DNA of 9,943 bases from the NCBI GenBank assembly GCA_030039695.1, contig JASHVB010000483.1, forward strand, positions 1 through 9,943, given 5' to 3'. Position numbers and translations under genes: made by a program. Position 1 is the first letter of the stretch. Every line of letters begins with the position of its first letter. Source of the stretch: Acetobacteraceae bacterium. Lineage in GTDB: Bacteria > Pseudomonadota > Alphaproteobacteria > Acetobacterales > Acetobacteraceae. A model generated the notes under the pieces. The model did no database searches and had not been told where the DNA came from. It saw only the letters and a program-made list of their open reading frames with translations. Of this stretch, positions 1-7,296 are shown one piece after another.

Positions 1-468
1 TTCGCACGCGGCCTGCCGGTGCTGCAGGCCATGGGCAAGAACATCTTTCACGCCGGCGGCCCCGGTGCCGGGCAGGCGGTGAAGATTTGCAACAACATGA
101 TGCTGGCCATCAACATGGTCGGCGTCACCGAGGGCTTCCTGCTCGGACGGAAGCTCGGCCTCGACTGGAACAAACTGCACGAGATCACGAGCACGGCGAC
201 CAGCCAATCCTGGGCGCTGACGTCGTATTGCCCCGCGCCCGGTCCGGTGCCGACGGCGCCGTCCAATCACGGCTACACGCCCGGCTTCATGGCGGCGCTT
301 ATGCTCAAGGACATGAAACTGTCGCAGGCTGCGGCTGACGCGACCGGCTCGCCCACGCCGCTCGCCGCGCATGCGCTGCAATTCTACCAGGCGGTGGTGG
401 ACTCCGGAGATGGCACCAAGGACTTTTCCGTGGTGTTCCGCTGGCTCGCGGAGCAGAAGCGAGAGTGA
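1..468 (+). CDS. 3-hydroxyisobutyrate dehydrogenase-type NAD(P)-dependent dehydrogenase, C-terminal half (5' truncated by window)
   Basis: The frame is open from base 1 and stops with TGA at 466-468, giving 155 residues. Family members are about 290-300 residues, so the N-terminal Rossmann domain lies off the window. The visible part matches the all-helical C-terminal domain of the beta-hydroxyacid dehydrogenase family. It begins with the conserved PVLQAMGKNIFHAG stretch, followed by GxGQAVKICNN, whose lysine (fragment residue 28) is the family's catalytic lysine. Near residues 100-104 the LKDMKLS stretch corresponds to the usual LKDLGLA segment. In the valine pathway (MmsB) the enzyme oxidises 3-hydroxyisobutyrate to methylmalonate semialdehyde. 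Paralogues use tartronate semialdehyde, 4-hydroxybutyrate or other short hydroxyacids, so the substrate is not fixed here. No mmsA or enoyl-CoA hydratase is visible, and the nearest downstream gene is a HAD phosphatase 126 bp away. The family is secure; the exact substrate is open. Confidence 0.9.
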   Translation, partial: FARGLPVLQAMGKNIFHAGGPGAGQAVKICNNMMLAINMVGVTEGFLLGRKLGLDWNKLHEITSTATSQSWALTSYCPAPGPVPTAPSNHGYTPGFMAALMLKDMKLSQAAADATGSPTPLAAHALQFYQAVVDSGDGTKDFSVVFRWLAEQKRE

Positions 469-501
469 ACACGCCATTCGCCGCTCATGTCGCTCTGAGG
501 A

Positions 502-549
502 GCGCAGCGTCGATGCCGTCTGCCTCATAAGATGGCGTCGACGCTGCGC
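502..549. repeat. Inverted repeat, 16-bp arms with one mismatch, 16-nt loop
   Basis: Bases 502-517 (GCGCAGCGTCGATGCC) are the reverse complement of 534-549 except at one position, where the mismatch becomes a G-U wobble in RNA. The loop is 518-533. The element starts 33 bp after the dehydrogenase stop and ends 45 bp before the HAD start. The stem is GC-rich enough to end transcription or protect an mRNA 3' end, but no T-tract follows 549, so it is not a textbook intrinsic terminator. It could also be a two-fold regulatory site or a REP-like dispersed repeat. No second copy was noticed in this window. Confidence 0.6.
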
Positions 550-594
550 GCCCGGCAATGACCGGCGGCCTCGACGGCGGACGCAAGGCCGGCC

Positions 595-1308
595 ATGACC
601 GCGCGCCCTGCTGCGTCACTCCAGCTCGTCATCTTCGATTGCGACGGTGTGTTGATCGACAGCGAACCCCTGTGCGATCGCGTTGTTGCCGCCGAACTCG
701 CGGAATTCGGCTGGTCAATCACGCCGGCCGAATGCCACAGCCAATTCGTCGGCATGTCGTTCTATGACATGCAGCCGGTGATCGAAGCGAAACTGGACCG
801 CAGTCTCGGAACCACGTGGGTGGATGACCTCGTCGCCCGCCTGACCGCCGTGTTGCGGGCGGAGGCCAACCCGGTTCCCGGCGCCCCCGAGGCGCTGGCC
901 GCGGTCGCGGCGCTGGACCTGCCGTACCGGGTCGCGTCCAACTCGTCGCATACCGAAATGAACGCGAAATTTGCCCGCGCCGGCCTGACGGGGCTTGTCG
1001 CCGGCCGAGTGCATAGCGCAGTCGACATCATTGCCGCCGGCGGCCGCGGGAAGCCGGCGCCGGACGTATTCCTTGCGGCTGCCATGGCCCAGGGCGTGGC
1101 GTCGGAACACTGCCTGGTGATTGAGGACTCGATCCTGGGCGTGCGCGGTGCAATTGCCGCCGGCATGGAATGCCTCGGCTTCAGCCCGTCAGGTGACAAT
1201 GCAGCGCTGCGATCCATCGGCGCGACTTTGTTCCATTCGATGTTCGACCTGCCGGCGCTGCTGCGCGCCAGGCTGCGCTATGGCAGCGGCAGCACGGGCG
1301 TGGCATAA
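595..1308 (+). CDS. HAD-superfamily (subfamily IA) phosphatase, phosphoglycolate phosphatase/beta-phosphoglucomutase-like
   Basis: A 237-residue protein with all four haloacid dehalogenase motifs in order. Motif I is FDCDGVLIDSE, with nucleophile D15 and acid/base D17. Motif II is VASNSS near residues 113-118, motif III is K153 in GKPAPDVF, and motif IV is IEDS with E177 and D178 for magnesium. The insert between motifs I and II (about residues 25-95) has the size and helical look of a C1-type cap, as in phosphoglycolate phosphatase, beta-phosphoglucomutase and the YieH/YniC sugar-phosphate phosphatases. The expected role is cytosolic Mg-dependent hydrolysis of a small phosphorylated metabolite; the substrate cannot be told from sequence. 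The ATG at 595 is chosen because motif I begins about 11 residues later, as is usual; the ribosome binding site is weak. The ligase gene starts 34 bp downstream on the same strand, so the two are probably cotranscribed. Confidence 0.9.
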   Translation: MTARPAASLQLVIFDCDGVLIDSEPLCDRVVAAELAEFGWSITPAECHSQFVGMSFYDMQPVIEAKLDRSLGTTWVDDLVARLTAVLRAEANPVPGAPEALAAVAALDLPYRVASNSSHTEMNAKFARAGLTGLVAGRVHSAVDIIAAGGRGKPAPDVFLAAAMAQGVASEHCLVIEDSILGVRGAIAAGMECLGFSPSGDNAALRSIGATLFHSMFDLPALLRARLRYGSGSTGVA

Positions 1309-1330
1309 AACCGTTCATAACGATGAAAAA

Positions 1331-1337
1331 AGGGAGG
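1331..1337 (+). promoter_or_regulatory. Ribosome binding site AGGGAGG fixing the GTG start of the ligase
   Basis: AGGGAGG lies 5 nt before the GTG at 1343. The open frame runs upstream as far as 1121, but that part overlaps the HAD gene and reads as arginine- and cysteine-rich shadow sequence. This site therefore decides for the GTG start. Confidence 0.75.
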
Positions 1338-1342
1338 GCGCC

Positions 1343-3037
1343 GTGTCGACCCAGGCATTCAGACAGGCGCGCGACTTCCTGTTCGCGCACCGGAGCGACT
1401 ACGCCCGCGCACATCGCGATTTCCGGTGGCCGCAGCTACAGGAATTCAATTATGCGCTCGACTGGTTCGATGCCGCGCTTGCGCGAGGCCCGCAAGCAAA
1501 CAACCTTGCATTGAAGATCGTCGGCGACGGCGTAGCGGACCGAACATTTGCAGAGCTTTCCGCCGCCTCGAATCGTATCGCCAATGGCCTGCGTGCGCTC
1601 GGCGTGAAACGGGGTGAACGGATCCTGCTGATGCTCGGCAACGTCGTACCCCTGTGGGAAACCATGCTCGCGGCGATGAAGCTCGGTGCGGTCGTCATCC
1701 CGGCAACGACTCTGCTGACACCGCACGACCTGAAGGACCGTTTCGAGCGCGGCCGCGTGCGCCATCTGATCGCCGATGCCGCTGACGCATCGAAATTCTC
1801 CGGCCTCGATCCGACGGTGACACGAATCGCTGTCGGCAACCCGCCGAGCGGCTGGCACAGCTATGAGTCGCTCCATTCCGGCGATGCCGGGTTCACGCCG
1901 GACGGACGCACCGGCGCCAGCGATCCATTGCTGTTGTATTTCACGTCCGGAACCACGTCGCGACCGAAACTGGTCGAGCACAGCCACCAGAGCTATCCGG
2001 CCGGGCATCTGATTACGATGTACTGGATCGGCCTGCAGCCGGGCGACATGCATTTGAACATTTCCTCCCCGGGGTGGGCCAAGCACGCCTATAGCTGCTT
2101 CTTCGCGCCATGGAACGCTGGTGCAACGGTGTTCATCGCTAACCAGCCGCGCTTCAATGCGCGCGACATGTTGCGCACGATCGTCGACAACAAGGTCACC
2201 ACGCTCTGTGCGCCGCCCACCGTTTGGCGCATGTTCGTGCAGGAGGACATGGCGTCGTACCAGACCTCACTGCGCGAGGTGCTATCAGCCGGTGAGCCGC
2301 TCAACCCGGAGATCATCGAGCATGTGCAACGCGTCTGGGGCAAGACGCCACGCGAAGGCTACGGGCAGACCGAAACCACGTTGCAGATTGGCTGTTTCCT
2401 CGGCCAGGTCGTGAAGCCCGGTTCGATGGGCCAGGAAGCGCCCGGCTTCCGCATCCACCTGCTCGACGCGGAGGAGAGGCAAGCCGACGAAGCCGAGGTC
2501 TGCATCGATCTGAACCCGCCACCGGTCGGATTGATGCGCGGATATCAGAACGACGACGGCAGCTTCACGCCGCTGGGCCCCAGCGCCTATCGCACCGGCG
2601 ACGTCGCGACCCGCGACGCCGATGGCTATTACACCTATGTCGGCCGCGCCGACGACGTGTTCAAAGCCTCCGACTACCGCATCAGCCCGTTCGAGCTCGA
2701 AAGCGTTCTGATCGAGCACCCAGCGATCGCCGAAGCCGCCGTCGTGCCGGCGCCGGACGCGATCCGCATGGCGGTGCCGAAAGCGTATGTGACGCTGATC
2801 GCCGGGAGCGAACCCAACCGCGACACAGCGCTGTCGATCTTCCGTCACCTGCGTGAGCGGTTGGCGCCGTTCAAGCGCGTGCGTCGCATCGAATTCGCCG
2901 ACCTGCCGAAGACGATCTCCGGAAAGATCCGCCGGGTCGAGCTACGCCAGGCGGAACAAGCGCGTGCCGCACAGGACGTGCGCGGTAGCGGCGAGTTCCG
3001 TGAGCAGGACTTCCCGGAGCTATCGGGCGGTTCTTGA
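1343..3037 (+). CDS. AMP-forming acyl-CoA synthetase-type ligase (ANL superfamily, acetyl/medium-chain acyl-CoA synthetase-like)
   Basis: From the GTG at 1343 the protein is 564 residues, normal for the medium-chain acyl-CoA synthetase group. The ANL motifs are in order: P-loop TSGTTSRPK at 201-209, YGQTE at 340-344, YRTGD at 416-420, hinge segment GRADDVFKASDYRISPFE at 434-451, and C-terminal PKTISGKIRR at 522-531 with catalytic lysine K528. These families adenylate a carboxylic acid with ATP and transfer the acyl group to CoA. The acid is unknown; acetate, propionate, a medium-chain or an aromatic acid are all possible. A notable change is SDYRIS in the hinge motif where most relatives have SGYRIG. 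The gene follows the HAD gene by 34 bp, and its 3' end faces the convergent DUF218 gene across a 525-bp gap. The ligase call is very secure; the substrate is open. Confidence 0.93.
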   Translation: MSTQAFRQARDFLFAHRSDYARAHRDFRWPQLQEFNYALDWFDAALARGPQANNLALKIVGDGVADRTFAELSAASNRIANGLRALGVKRGERILLMLGNVVPLWETMLAAMKLGAVVIPATTLLTPHDLKDRFERGRVRHLIADAADASKFSGLDPTVTRIAVGNPPSGWHSYESLHSGDAGFTPDGRTGASDPLLLYFTSGTTSRPKLVEHSHQSYPAGHLITMYWIGLQPGDMHLNISSPGWAKHAYSCFFAPWNAGATVFIANQPRFNARDMLRTIVDNKVTTLCAPPTVWRMFVQEDMASYQTSLREVLSAGEPLNPEIIEHVQRVWGKTPREGYGQTETTLQIGCFLGQVVKPGSMGQEAPGFRIHLLDAEERQADEAEVCIDLNPPPVGLMRGYQNDDGSFTPLGPSAYRTGDVATRDADGYYTYVGRADDVFKASDYRISPFELESVLIEHPAIAEAAVVPAPDAIRMAVPKAYVTLIAGSEPNRDTALSIFRHLRERLAPFKRVRRIEFADLPKTISGKIRRVELRQAEQARAAQDVRGSGEFREQDFPELSGGS

Positions 3038-3562
3038 CTGCGCCGGTACGGGTCGCTGGCCATGTCGACGATCCCGCAGCGATTTACCAACGGTTCGATG
3101 TCTTGGCTTTGTCATCCGACACCGAGTGAATGCGGCGGCCGGTGATTGCGGTGATGGCAGCCGATTGCCGGTTACCGCGACCGATGTCAGTGATGTGCGC
3201 AATACGGTTCGGCGCCAATGCGCGGTTTGTCGGGGAAACATTGCGTTTTCGATCTGGCCACTTCACTCGCAGGTTTGGCTAGCGATTGCGCGCCAGACAC
3301 CCGAACCGGCAAAGCTGCCCGCATGAACACCGACCAGCAGCTTGACCAAGTACGACCGCTTCGCTCGGATGAAGCGATTTGATGCGGACTACCACTTCCA
3401 GCTGTGAGGTGACGGACATCTCGCTCTCGCGTGTGGCGGAAGCCGCCGCACTTGGCGAACGCTGACGGAAGCAGGAAGCGCATGTCAACGGTTCATTGAT
3501 GCAAAGCTGAACGGCCTCCGGCGGCGGCGTGTGAGGCAAGGAGGAACAGGCCGAACTGCCGG
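3038..3562. other. 525-bp convergent intergenic region, no supportable gene
   Basis: The stretch separates the ligase (plus) from the DUF218 gene (minus). Its base composition is visibly less GC-rich than the flanking genes, and every open frame is short, lacks a ribosome binding site and is rich in Arg, Ser and Cys. A short hairpin occurs at 3357-3376 (CGCTTC, 8-nt loop, GAAGCG) followed by ATTT. It is a weak terminator candidate for the ligase transcript, though more than 300 bp past its stop. A lipoprotein-like minus-strand reading frame at 3279-3596 is discussed under findings. The tract may be decayed coding sequence, but no family is recognisable. Confidence 0.5.
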
Positions 3563-4297
3563 TCAGTGCAGCGAGTACCAGGCGCAGCCGATCCATTCAT
3601 GCGCCGCGTAATAGCTCGACAGGAGCGAGGATGCGTGCGGCAGGAAAGCCTCCGGCCTCTTGGCCGCGGGCGAACCGAGCAACACGGGCGCGGCAGTGAG
3701 CGTAATGCCGGTGGGGCGGAAGGCGATGACGGCGCGACGCGCATGCCAGGCGTGGGTCACAAGGTAGACTGAGCTGATGCCCGCGGCATGCAGGATTGCC
3801 GCGCTGTCGCGGGCGTTCTCCCAGGTGTTGCGCGAGCGCGGCTCGATCCAGCGCACTGGCACGTCGAAATCGTCGGTCAGGCTCTGCGCCATGAGCGTCG
3901 CGACGGCCGGCTCCTTGGGATCCATGGTGCCGCCGGTCACCAGCACCGGCAGATGTGTGCGACGGTACAGCGCAGCGCCGGCACGCAAACGCTCCAGCGT
4001 CAGCCGACCGACGGTAGCGCCGGGGGGTGGGCCGGCGAAGCGCAGCTTGTCGGCGCCGAGGATGACGATCGCCTGAGGCGGATTGTTGGATGGCGGGGTC
4101 AGCGGCAGCCCGGTCTCCAGCGCGTCGAGCATCCGGTCGGAGACCGCGGGCAGCGACAGTGCCAGCAGCGCGGCGGCGGACAGGCCGATCAGCCAACGCG
4201 CGACGCGCGGCCATGCGCGAAGCAAGAATACGCCCGCCAGGATCGCGATGATCAGATTGACCGGCGGGAGGATGAACAGCAGCAGGAGGGTCTTCAC
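3563..4297 (-). CDS. DUF218/YdcF-like membrane-anchored protein
   Basis: A 244-residue protein with two hydrophobic segments at about residues 2-27 and 34-51, then a globular domain with the DUF218 hallmarks. These are AIVILGAD (76-83), TLERLRAGAALY (100-111), PVLVTGGT (117-124), EPRSRNTWENA (152-162) and VYLVTHAWHARRA (177-189). The conserved acidic residue with SRNTxEN and the THxxHxxRA motif match the ElyC/SanA/YdcF fold. The soluble domain is probably periplasmic, held by the N-terminal anchors. ElyC and SanA relatives are linked to envelope integrity, and YdcF binds S-adenosylmethionine; no enzymatic role is firmly assigned to the family. The start is GTG; the preceding gene's stop is in frame upstream, so no earlier start exists, and the ribosome binding site is poor. 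It begins 21 bp after the alcohol dehydrogenase stop, so it is probably the last gene of the minus-strand operon, perhaps a passenger. Confidence 0.88.
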   Translation of the reverse strand: MKTLLLLFILPPVNLIIAILAGVFLLRAWPRVARWLIGLSAAALLALSLPAVSDRMLDALETGLPLTPPSNNPPQAIVILGADKLRFAGPPPGATVGRLTLERLRAGAALYRRTHLPVLVTGGTMDPKEPAVATLMAQSLTDDFDVPVRWIEPRSRNTWENARDSAAILHAAGISSVYLVTHAWHARRAVIAFRPTGITLTAAPVLLGSPAAKRPEAFLPHASSLLSSYYAAHEWIGCAWYSLH

Positions 4298-4318
4298 GGG
4301 TTCAGGACGCGGCGCCGA

Positions 4319-5449
4319 TCATGCGTGCGGCTGCAACACCTGGCGCAGCACCGCACCATCGGCCAACCAGTCGAACCCATGATTGATCTGCTCCAGCCGG
4401 ATCGAGCCGCTGCGCAGCCGATCCACCGGTAGCTTGCCGCGCTGATAGAGCGCGATGAAGCGCGGGATGTCACGCTTGGGCACGCAGCTTCCCATGTAGC
4501 TGCCACGAATGGATTTCTCGTCCGTGACCAGCGCCGAATGCGGGTAGGAGAACACCCTGTCCACTGCCGGCAAGCCCGCGCTGACCACCATGCCGCCGCG
4601 CGCGGCGATGGCATAGGCGAGATTCATCGCCTCGATCGAGCCGGCCGTCTCGATGACGTAATCCAGCCCTCCACCGGTGGCCGCGTTGATCTCCGCCACC
4701 ACGTCGGCGTTGCCAGCGAGGAAGGTGTCGGTCGCGCCGAGCTCGCGCGCAGTGCGCAGCTTGTCGGCGTTCAAGTCGACCGCGACAATGCGCTCGGCGC
4801 CGGCGACCACGCCGCCAAGCAACGCGTTCATGCCGACCCCGCCGAGCCCGACGACGGCCATCTGGCCGCCAGGCAGTACTTGCGCGGTGTTCAGCACGGC
4901 GCCCACACCGGTGACCACAGCGCAGCCGAAGATCGCCGCGACGTCCAGCGGCATATCATCGGGGATCTTGACCAGCGCATTCTGTGAGACGACGGCGTAT
5001 TGCGCGAAGACAGAGAGGCCTGAGTAGTGGTGCAGCGGTTCGCCGTTCAGGTGCAACCGGCGCGCGCCGGAGATCAGCGTCCCTTCCGCGCGTGCGCTAA
5101 AGGAACTCTGGCACAGATTCGGCCTGCCGCCGTGACAATAGCGGCAGTCGCCACAGCTTGTGACAAACACGCTGACGACGTGGTCGCCGGGCTTCAGTCC
5201 GGTCACTTCCGAGCCGACCTCGCGCACGATCCCGGCCGCTTCGTGGCCCGGGATAGTCGGGAGCCTGCGCGGACGGAGACCTTCGATGGTGGAGAGGTCG
5301 GAGTGGCAGAGGCCGGCACCGATGATTTCGTACAACACCTCGCCGGGACCTGGCGGGTCGAGATCGACCGTCTCAATCGTCATCGGCTGGCTGACCGCGT
5401 AGGGGCGAGGACGGCCCTGCGCGCGCAGCACGGCGGCTTGCATTTTCAT
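4319..5449 (-). CDS. Zinc-dependent alcohol dehydrogenase, MDR superfamily (class III-like)
   Basis: A 376-residue medium-chain dehydrogenase/reductase. Catalytic zinc ligands are visible as C48 (GLCHSD), H69-E70 (GHEAAG) and C176 (FGCAVVTG). The structural zinc lobe has four cysteines at 99, 102, 105 and 113 (CGDCRYCHGGRPNLC). The cofactor motif GLGGVG at 201-206 and the acidic residue of VAVDLN (D225) point to NAD(H). FGCAVVTGVGAVLNTA resembles the glutathione-dependent formaldehyde dehydrogenase/aryl-alcohol dehydrogenase branch. It should interconvert a primary alcohol (or adduct) and its aldehyde in the cytosol. AGGGAGA lies 5 nt before the ATG at 5449; a second in-frame ATG is two codons later, but spacing favours the first. 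The gene starts 19 bp after the hydrolase stop, which implies cotranscription. Family confidence is very high; the substrate is unknown, and an aldehyde released by the neighbouring ThDP enzyme is only a guess. Confidence 0.94.
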   Translation of the reverse strand: MKMQAAVLRAQGRPRPYAVSQPMTIETVDLDPPGPGEVLYEIIGAGLCHSDLSTIEGLRPRRLPTIPGHEAAGIVREVGSEVTGLKPGDHVVSVFVTSCGDCRYCHGGRPNLCQSSFSARAEGTLISGARRLHLNGEPLHHYSGLSVFAQYAVVSQNALVKIPDDMPLDVAAIFGCAVVTGVGAVLNTAQVLPGGQMAVVGLGGVGMNALLGGVVAGAERIVAVDLNADKLRTARELGATDTFLAGNADVVAEINAATGGGLDYVIETAGSIEAMNLAYAIAARGGMVVSAGLPAVDRVFSYPHSALVTDEKSIRGSYMGSCVPKRDIPRFIALYQRGKLPVDRLRSGSIRLEQINHGFDWLADGAVLRQVLQPHA

Positions 5450-5468
5450 CGGCGTCTCCCTGACGGAC

Positions 5469-6110
5469 TCAAAGCTCGGCGCTGTTGATAAACCGCGCGC
5501 CCAACGCCGTCAGCCTGTCACGTGCGTCGTCCAGCGTGGTGCGACCGGGCGTGGTCATGATGGCGATGCCGCGGCAGGCATCCTCGATGACCAGCACGTC
5601 GTAACCGAGCCGCACCGCGTCCTCCGCGGACCACGCGACGCAGAAATCGGTGGCGATGCCGGCAAAGAAGATCCGGCTGAAACCGCGCTGCCGAAGCCAA
5701 CCGTCCAGCCCGGTGGCGGTATGGTGGTCGTTCTCGAAGAATGCGGAATAGCTGTCGATTGCCGGGTCGTAACCCTTACGGACGATCACCTCGACCGTGC
5801 TCAGGTTCAAGGCGGGGTGCAGCGCGGCATTCGCAGTGCCTTGCAGCGCGTGGTCGGGCCATAAGATCTGAGCGCCGTAAGGCATTTCGATCGTGTCGTA
5901 CGGTTTATGACCCGGATGCGCGCTAGCGAACGAACTGTGCCCGGGTGGATGCCAGTCCTGCGTCGCGAATGCGTGTGAGAACCGCGGCAGCAGGCAGTTC
6001 ACGACCGGCACGACCGCGTCGGCGTCCACCACCGCCAACTCGCCGCCCGGCATGAAAGTTGGCTGGATGTCCACCAGGCCGAGGATGTCGGAAGCAGGAT
6101 CAATATTCAT
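5469..6110 (-). CDS. pncA: Nicotinamidase/isochorismatase-family cysteine hydrolase, PncA-like
   Basis: A 213-residue protein close in length to E. coli PncA. The catalytic triad is visible: D14 in LVDIQPTF, K112 in VRKGYD and C157 in GIATDFCV. Metal ligands are D52 and H54 (QDWHPPGH), with H87 in LWPDHALQGT as the expected third; the WPDH and following LHP segment match PncA closely. Nicotinamidase turns nicotinamide into nicotinate plus ammonia in NAD salvage. The wider family also hydrolyses other amides (for example RutB) and isochorismate, so a pathway-specific amidase is possible here. The ATG at 6110 is preferred over an in-frame TTG four codons upstream because GAGGAG stands just before the ATG. 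It lies 73 bp after the DHOD-like gene and 19 bp before the alcohol dehydrogenase. A PncA embedded in a catabolic-looking operon is unusual; the symbol reflects similarity rather than proven role. Confidence 0.87.
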   Translation of the reverse strand: MNIDPASDILGLVDIQPTFMPGGELAVVDADAVVPVVNCLLPRFSHAFATQDWHPPGHSSFASAHPGHKPYDTIEMPYGAQILWPDHALQGTANAALHPALNLSTVEVIVRKGYDPAIDSYSAFFENDHHTATGLDGWLRQRGFSRIFFAGIATDFCVAWSAEDAVRLGYDVLVIEDACRGIAIMTTPGRTTLDDARDRLTALGARFINSAEL

Positions 6111-6112
6111 GT

Positions 6113-6120
6113 GGCTCCTC
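6113..6120 (-). promoter_or_regulatory. Ribosome binding site (GAGGAGCC) deciding the PncA-like start
   Basis: On the minus strand GAGGAGCC ends 2 nt before the ATG at 6110, with the GAGG core about 6 nt away. The alternative TTG start at 6122 overlaps the site itself, so the ATG is the better choice. Confidence 0.65.
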
Positions 6121-6183
6121 AACAGGTCGCGACGGTGTGTTCACGACGGGAGATCAAAGCAGACGGGGCCGGTTCGTGCACCT

Positions 6184-7296
6184 CTACCCGCCCTGACCCG
6201 CTTCGCCAGGGGGAGGGCGATCGCTCGCGGCAGCACCCGCTGACTCAGGGTCTTGCTCCATCGCTTCCGGGGGCACAAAGTTCTGCCAGTGCCCGGGCCG
6301 TTCGGATTGCGCCCCGTAGGGCTGCAACGCGTCCGCGGCGCCTCCGATTAGATCCGCGAAGCGCAGCTGCTTCGCCGCGAGCCACGCATCCAGCTCATCG
6401 ATGATGTGCGTCAGCCCGCCGAATCCGTCGTGCATCACCACCGACAGACATTCCACCGCAGAAGCACCGGCGAGAGCCATCCGCGCTACATCACTGCCGC
6501 TGCGCACGCCATTGGTGCCGATCAGCGGAAACACCGGCCCCACCGCACGCCGACTGAGCGCGAGAAACCGGCAGACGATCGGCAGCGCCCAGCCGCCGCC
6601 GTAGGCACCCGATGTGTTGAGTAGCGGCGCCAGCGTATCCAGGTCGGGTACGAGTGCCATAAAGCGGCCCATCATGCAGACCGCATCGGCACCGGCCCGG
6701 GACGCAGCCAACGCCAGCGCGGGCAAGTTGCTGGACAGGCCCGTCAATTTTACCCAGAGCGTCATGCCAGCGGTGACTGAGCGCACACGGGCCACCAGTT
6801 CGCCGAGCCGCGTCGGATCTGTCTCCTGCACGATCGCGCCCGGCGCTGCCTCGGACGCATGCGGCGCACCGACATTGAGCTCGAATATGCGCAGCCCGGC
6901 GCGGCGCGCGAGTTCAGCGATCCCCACAGCGCCATCGATGCTGGCCAGCACCAGGCTTGCGGCGACGAAGCGACCGCTGGCGGCAGCCTCGCGGTCGATA
7001 TCCGCGAGCGTCGCGAACCAGGCGGCCGGATCGTACGGCGCGAGCCCCGAGCGGCAGAAAACCGACACGCCCTGCGGTACCGGTGTGCCCGCCGCATCGA
7101 GCTGCGCGTAATCGGCACGGTCAAGCTGCGCGGCGGCGTCCGGACGCTCGTTGACGGACTTGGCGATCACCCCTGCCGCACCGGCAGCCAATGCCGCGCG
7201 GATCCCGGATGCGGTCATCACCGGCTCGCCCGAGCCGCAGATCACCGGGTTCGGCAGAACCAGCACGCCGATCCGCGTCGTCAGCCGTTCGCTCAC
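6184..7296 (-). CDS. Dihydroorotate dehydrogenase-like FMN oxidoreductase (DHOD/dihydropyrimidine dehydrogenase-type TIM barrel)
   Basis: A 370-residue protein reading as one (beta/alpha)8 flavin barrel of the DHOD/PreA group. Features in order are LPNPVICGSG (14-23), GVIAKSVNE with K46, FELNVGAPHA (138-147), the FMN-lysine segment WVKLTG with K183, and the phosphate-binding end IGTNGVRSGSDVARMALAGA (259-278). In relatives the third segment is N-x-SCPN or N-x-SCPH; here serine-cysteine is glycine-alanine, so the active site may be altered. The family oxidises dihydroorotate or reduces uracil/thymine, often with an FeS/FAD partner subunit; no such partner is visible here, so the substrate is doubtful. 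The last 30 residues or so are rich in Pro, Gly, Ala and Glu and look unfolded. The GTG start overlaps the stop of the upstream gene in GTGA and has no clear ribosome binding site, as expected for translational coupling. A housekeeping PyrD is unlikely. Confidence 0.82.
   Translation of the reverse strand: MSERLTTRIGVLVLPNPVICGSGEPVMTASGIRAALAAGAAGVIAKSVNERPDAAAQLDRADYAQLDAAGTPVPQGVSVFCRSGLAPYDPAAWFATLADIDREAAASGRFVAASLVLASIDGAVGIAELARRAGLRIFELNVGAPHASEAAPGAIVQETDPTRLGELVARVRSVTAGMTLWVKLTGLSSNLPALALAASRAGADAVCMMGRFMALVPDLDTLAPLLNTSGAYGGGWALPIVCRFLALSRRAVGPVFPLIGTNGVRSGSDVARMALAGASAVECLSVVMHDGFGGLTHIIDELDAWLAAKQLRFADLIGGAADALQPYGAQSERPGHWQNFVPPEAMEQDPESAGAAASDRPPPGEAGQGG

Noticed and set aside
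1121..1342. Upstream extension of the ligase frame to 1121
   Set aside because: It overlaps the HAD gene's conserved motif IV region, reads as Arg/Cys-rich shadow sequence, and a strong ribosome binding site precedes the GTG at 1343.
1436..2086. 216-aa minus-strand open frame opposite the ligase
   Set aside because: Antisense shadow of a clearly conserved gene in GC-rich DNA; no family motifs and no ribosome binding site.
3323..3382. 19-codon plus-strand frame MNTDQQLDQVRPLRSDEAI
   Set aside because: No ribosome binding site, no neighbour logic, and too short to distinguish from chance.
3187..3483. 98-aa minus-strand frame beginning MRFLLPSAFA
   Set aside because: The signal-like opening is short and the rest is Ser/Arg/Cys-rich with no recognisable domain.
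3788..4432. 214-aa plus-strand open frame opposite the DUF218 and alcohol dehydrogenase genes
   Set aside because: Rich in Gln, Arg, His and Asp in the typical antisense pattern, and it spans two recognised genes.
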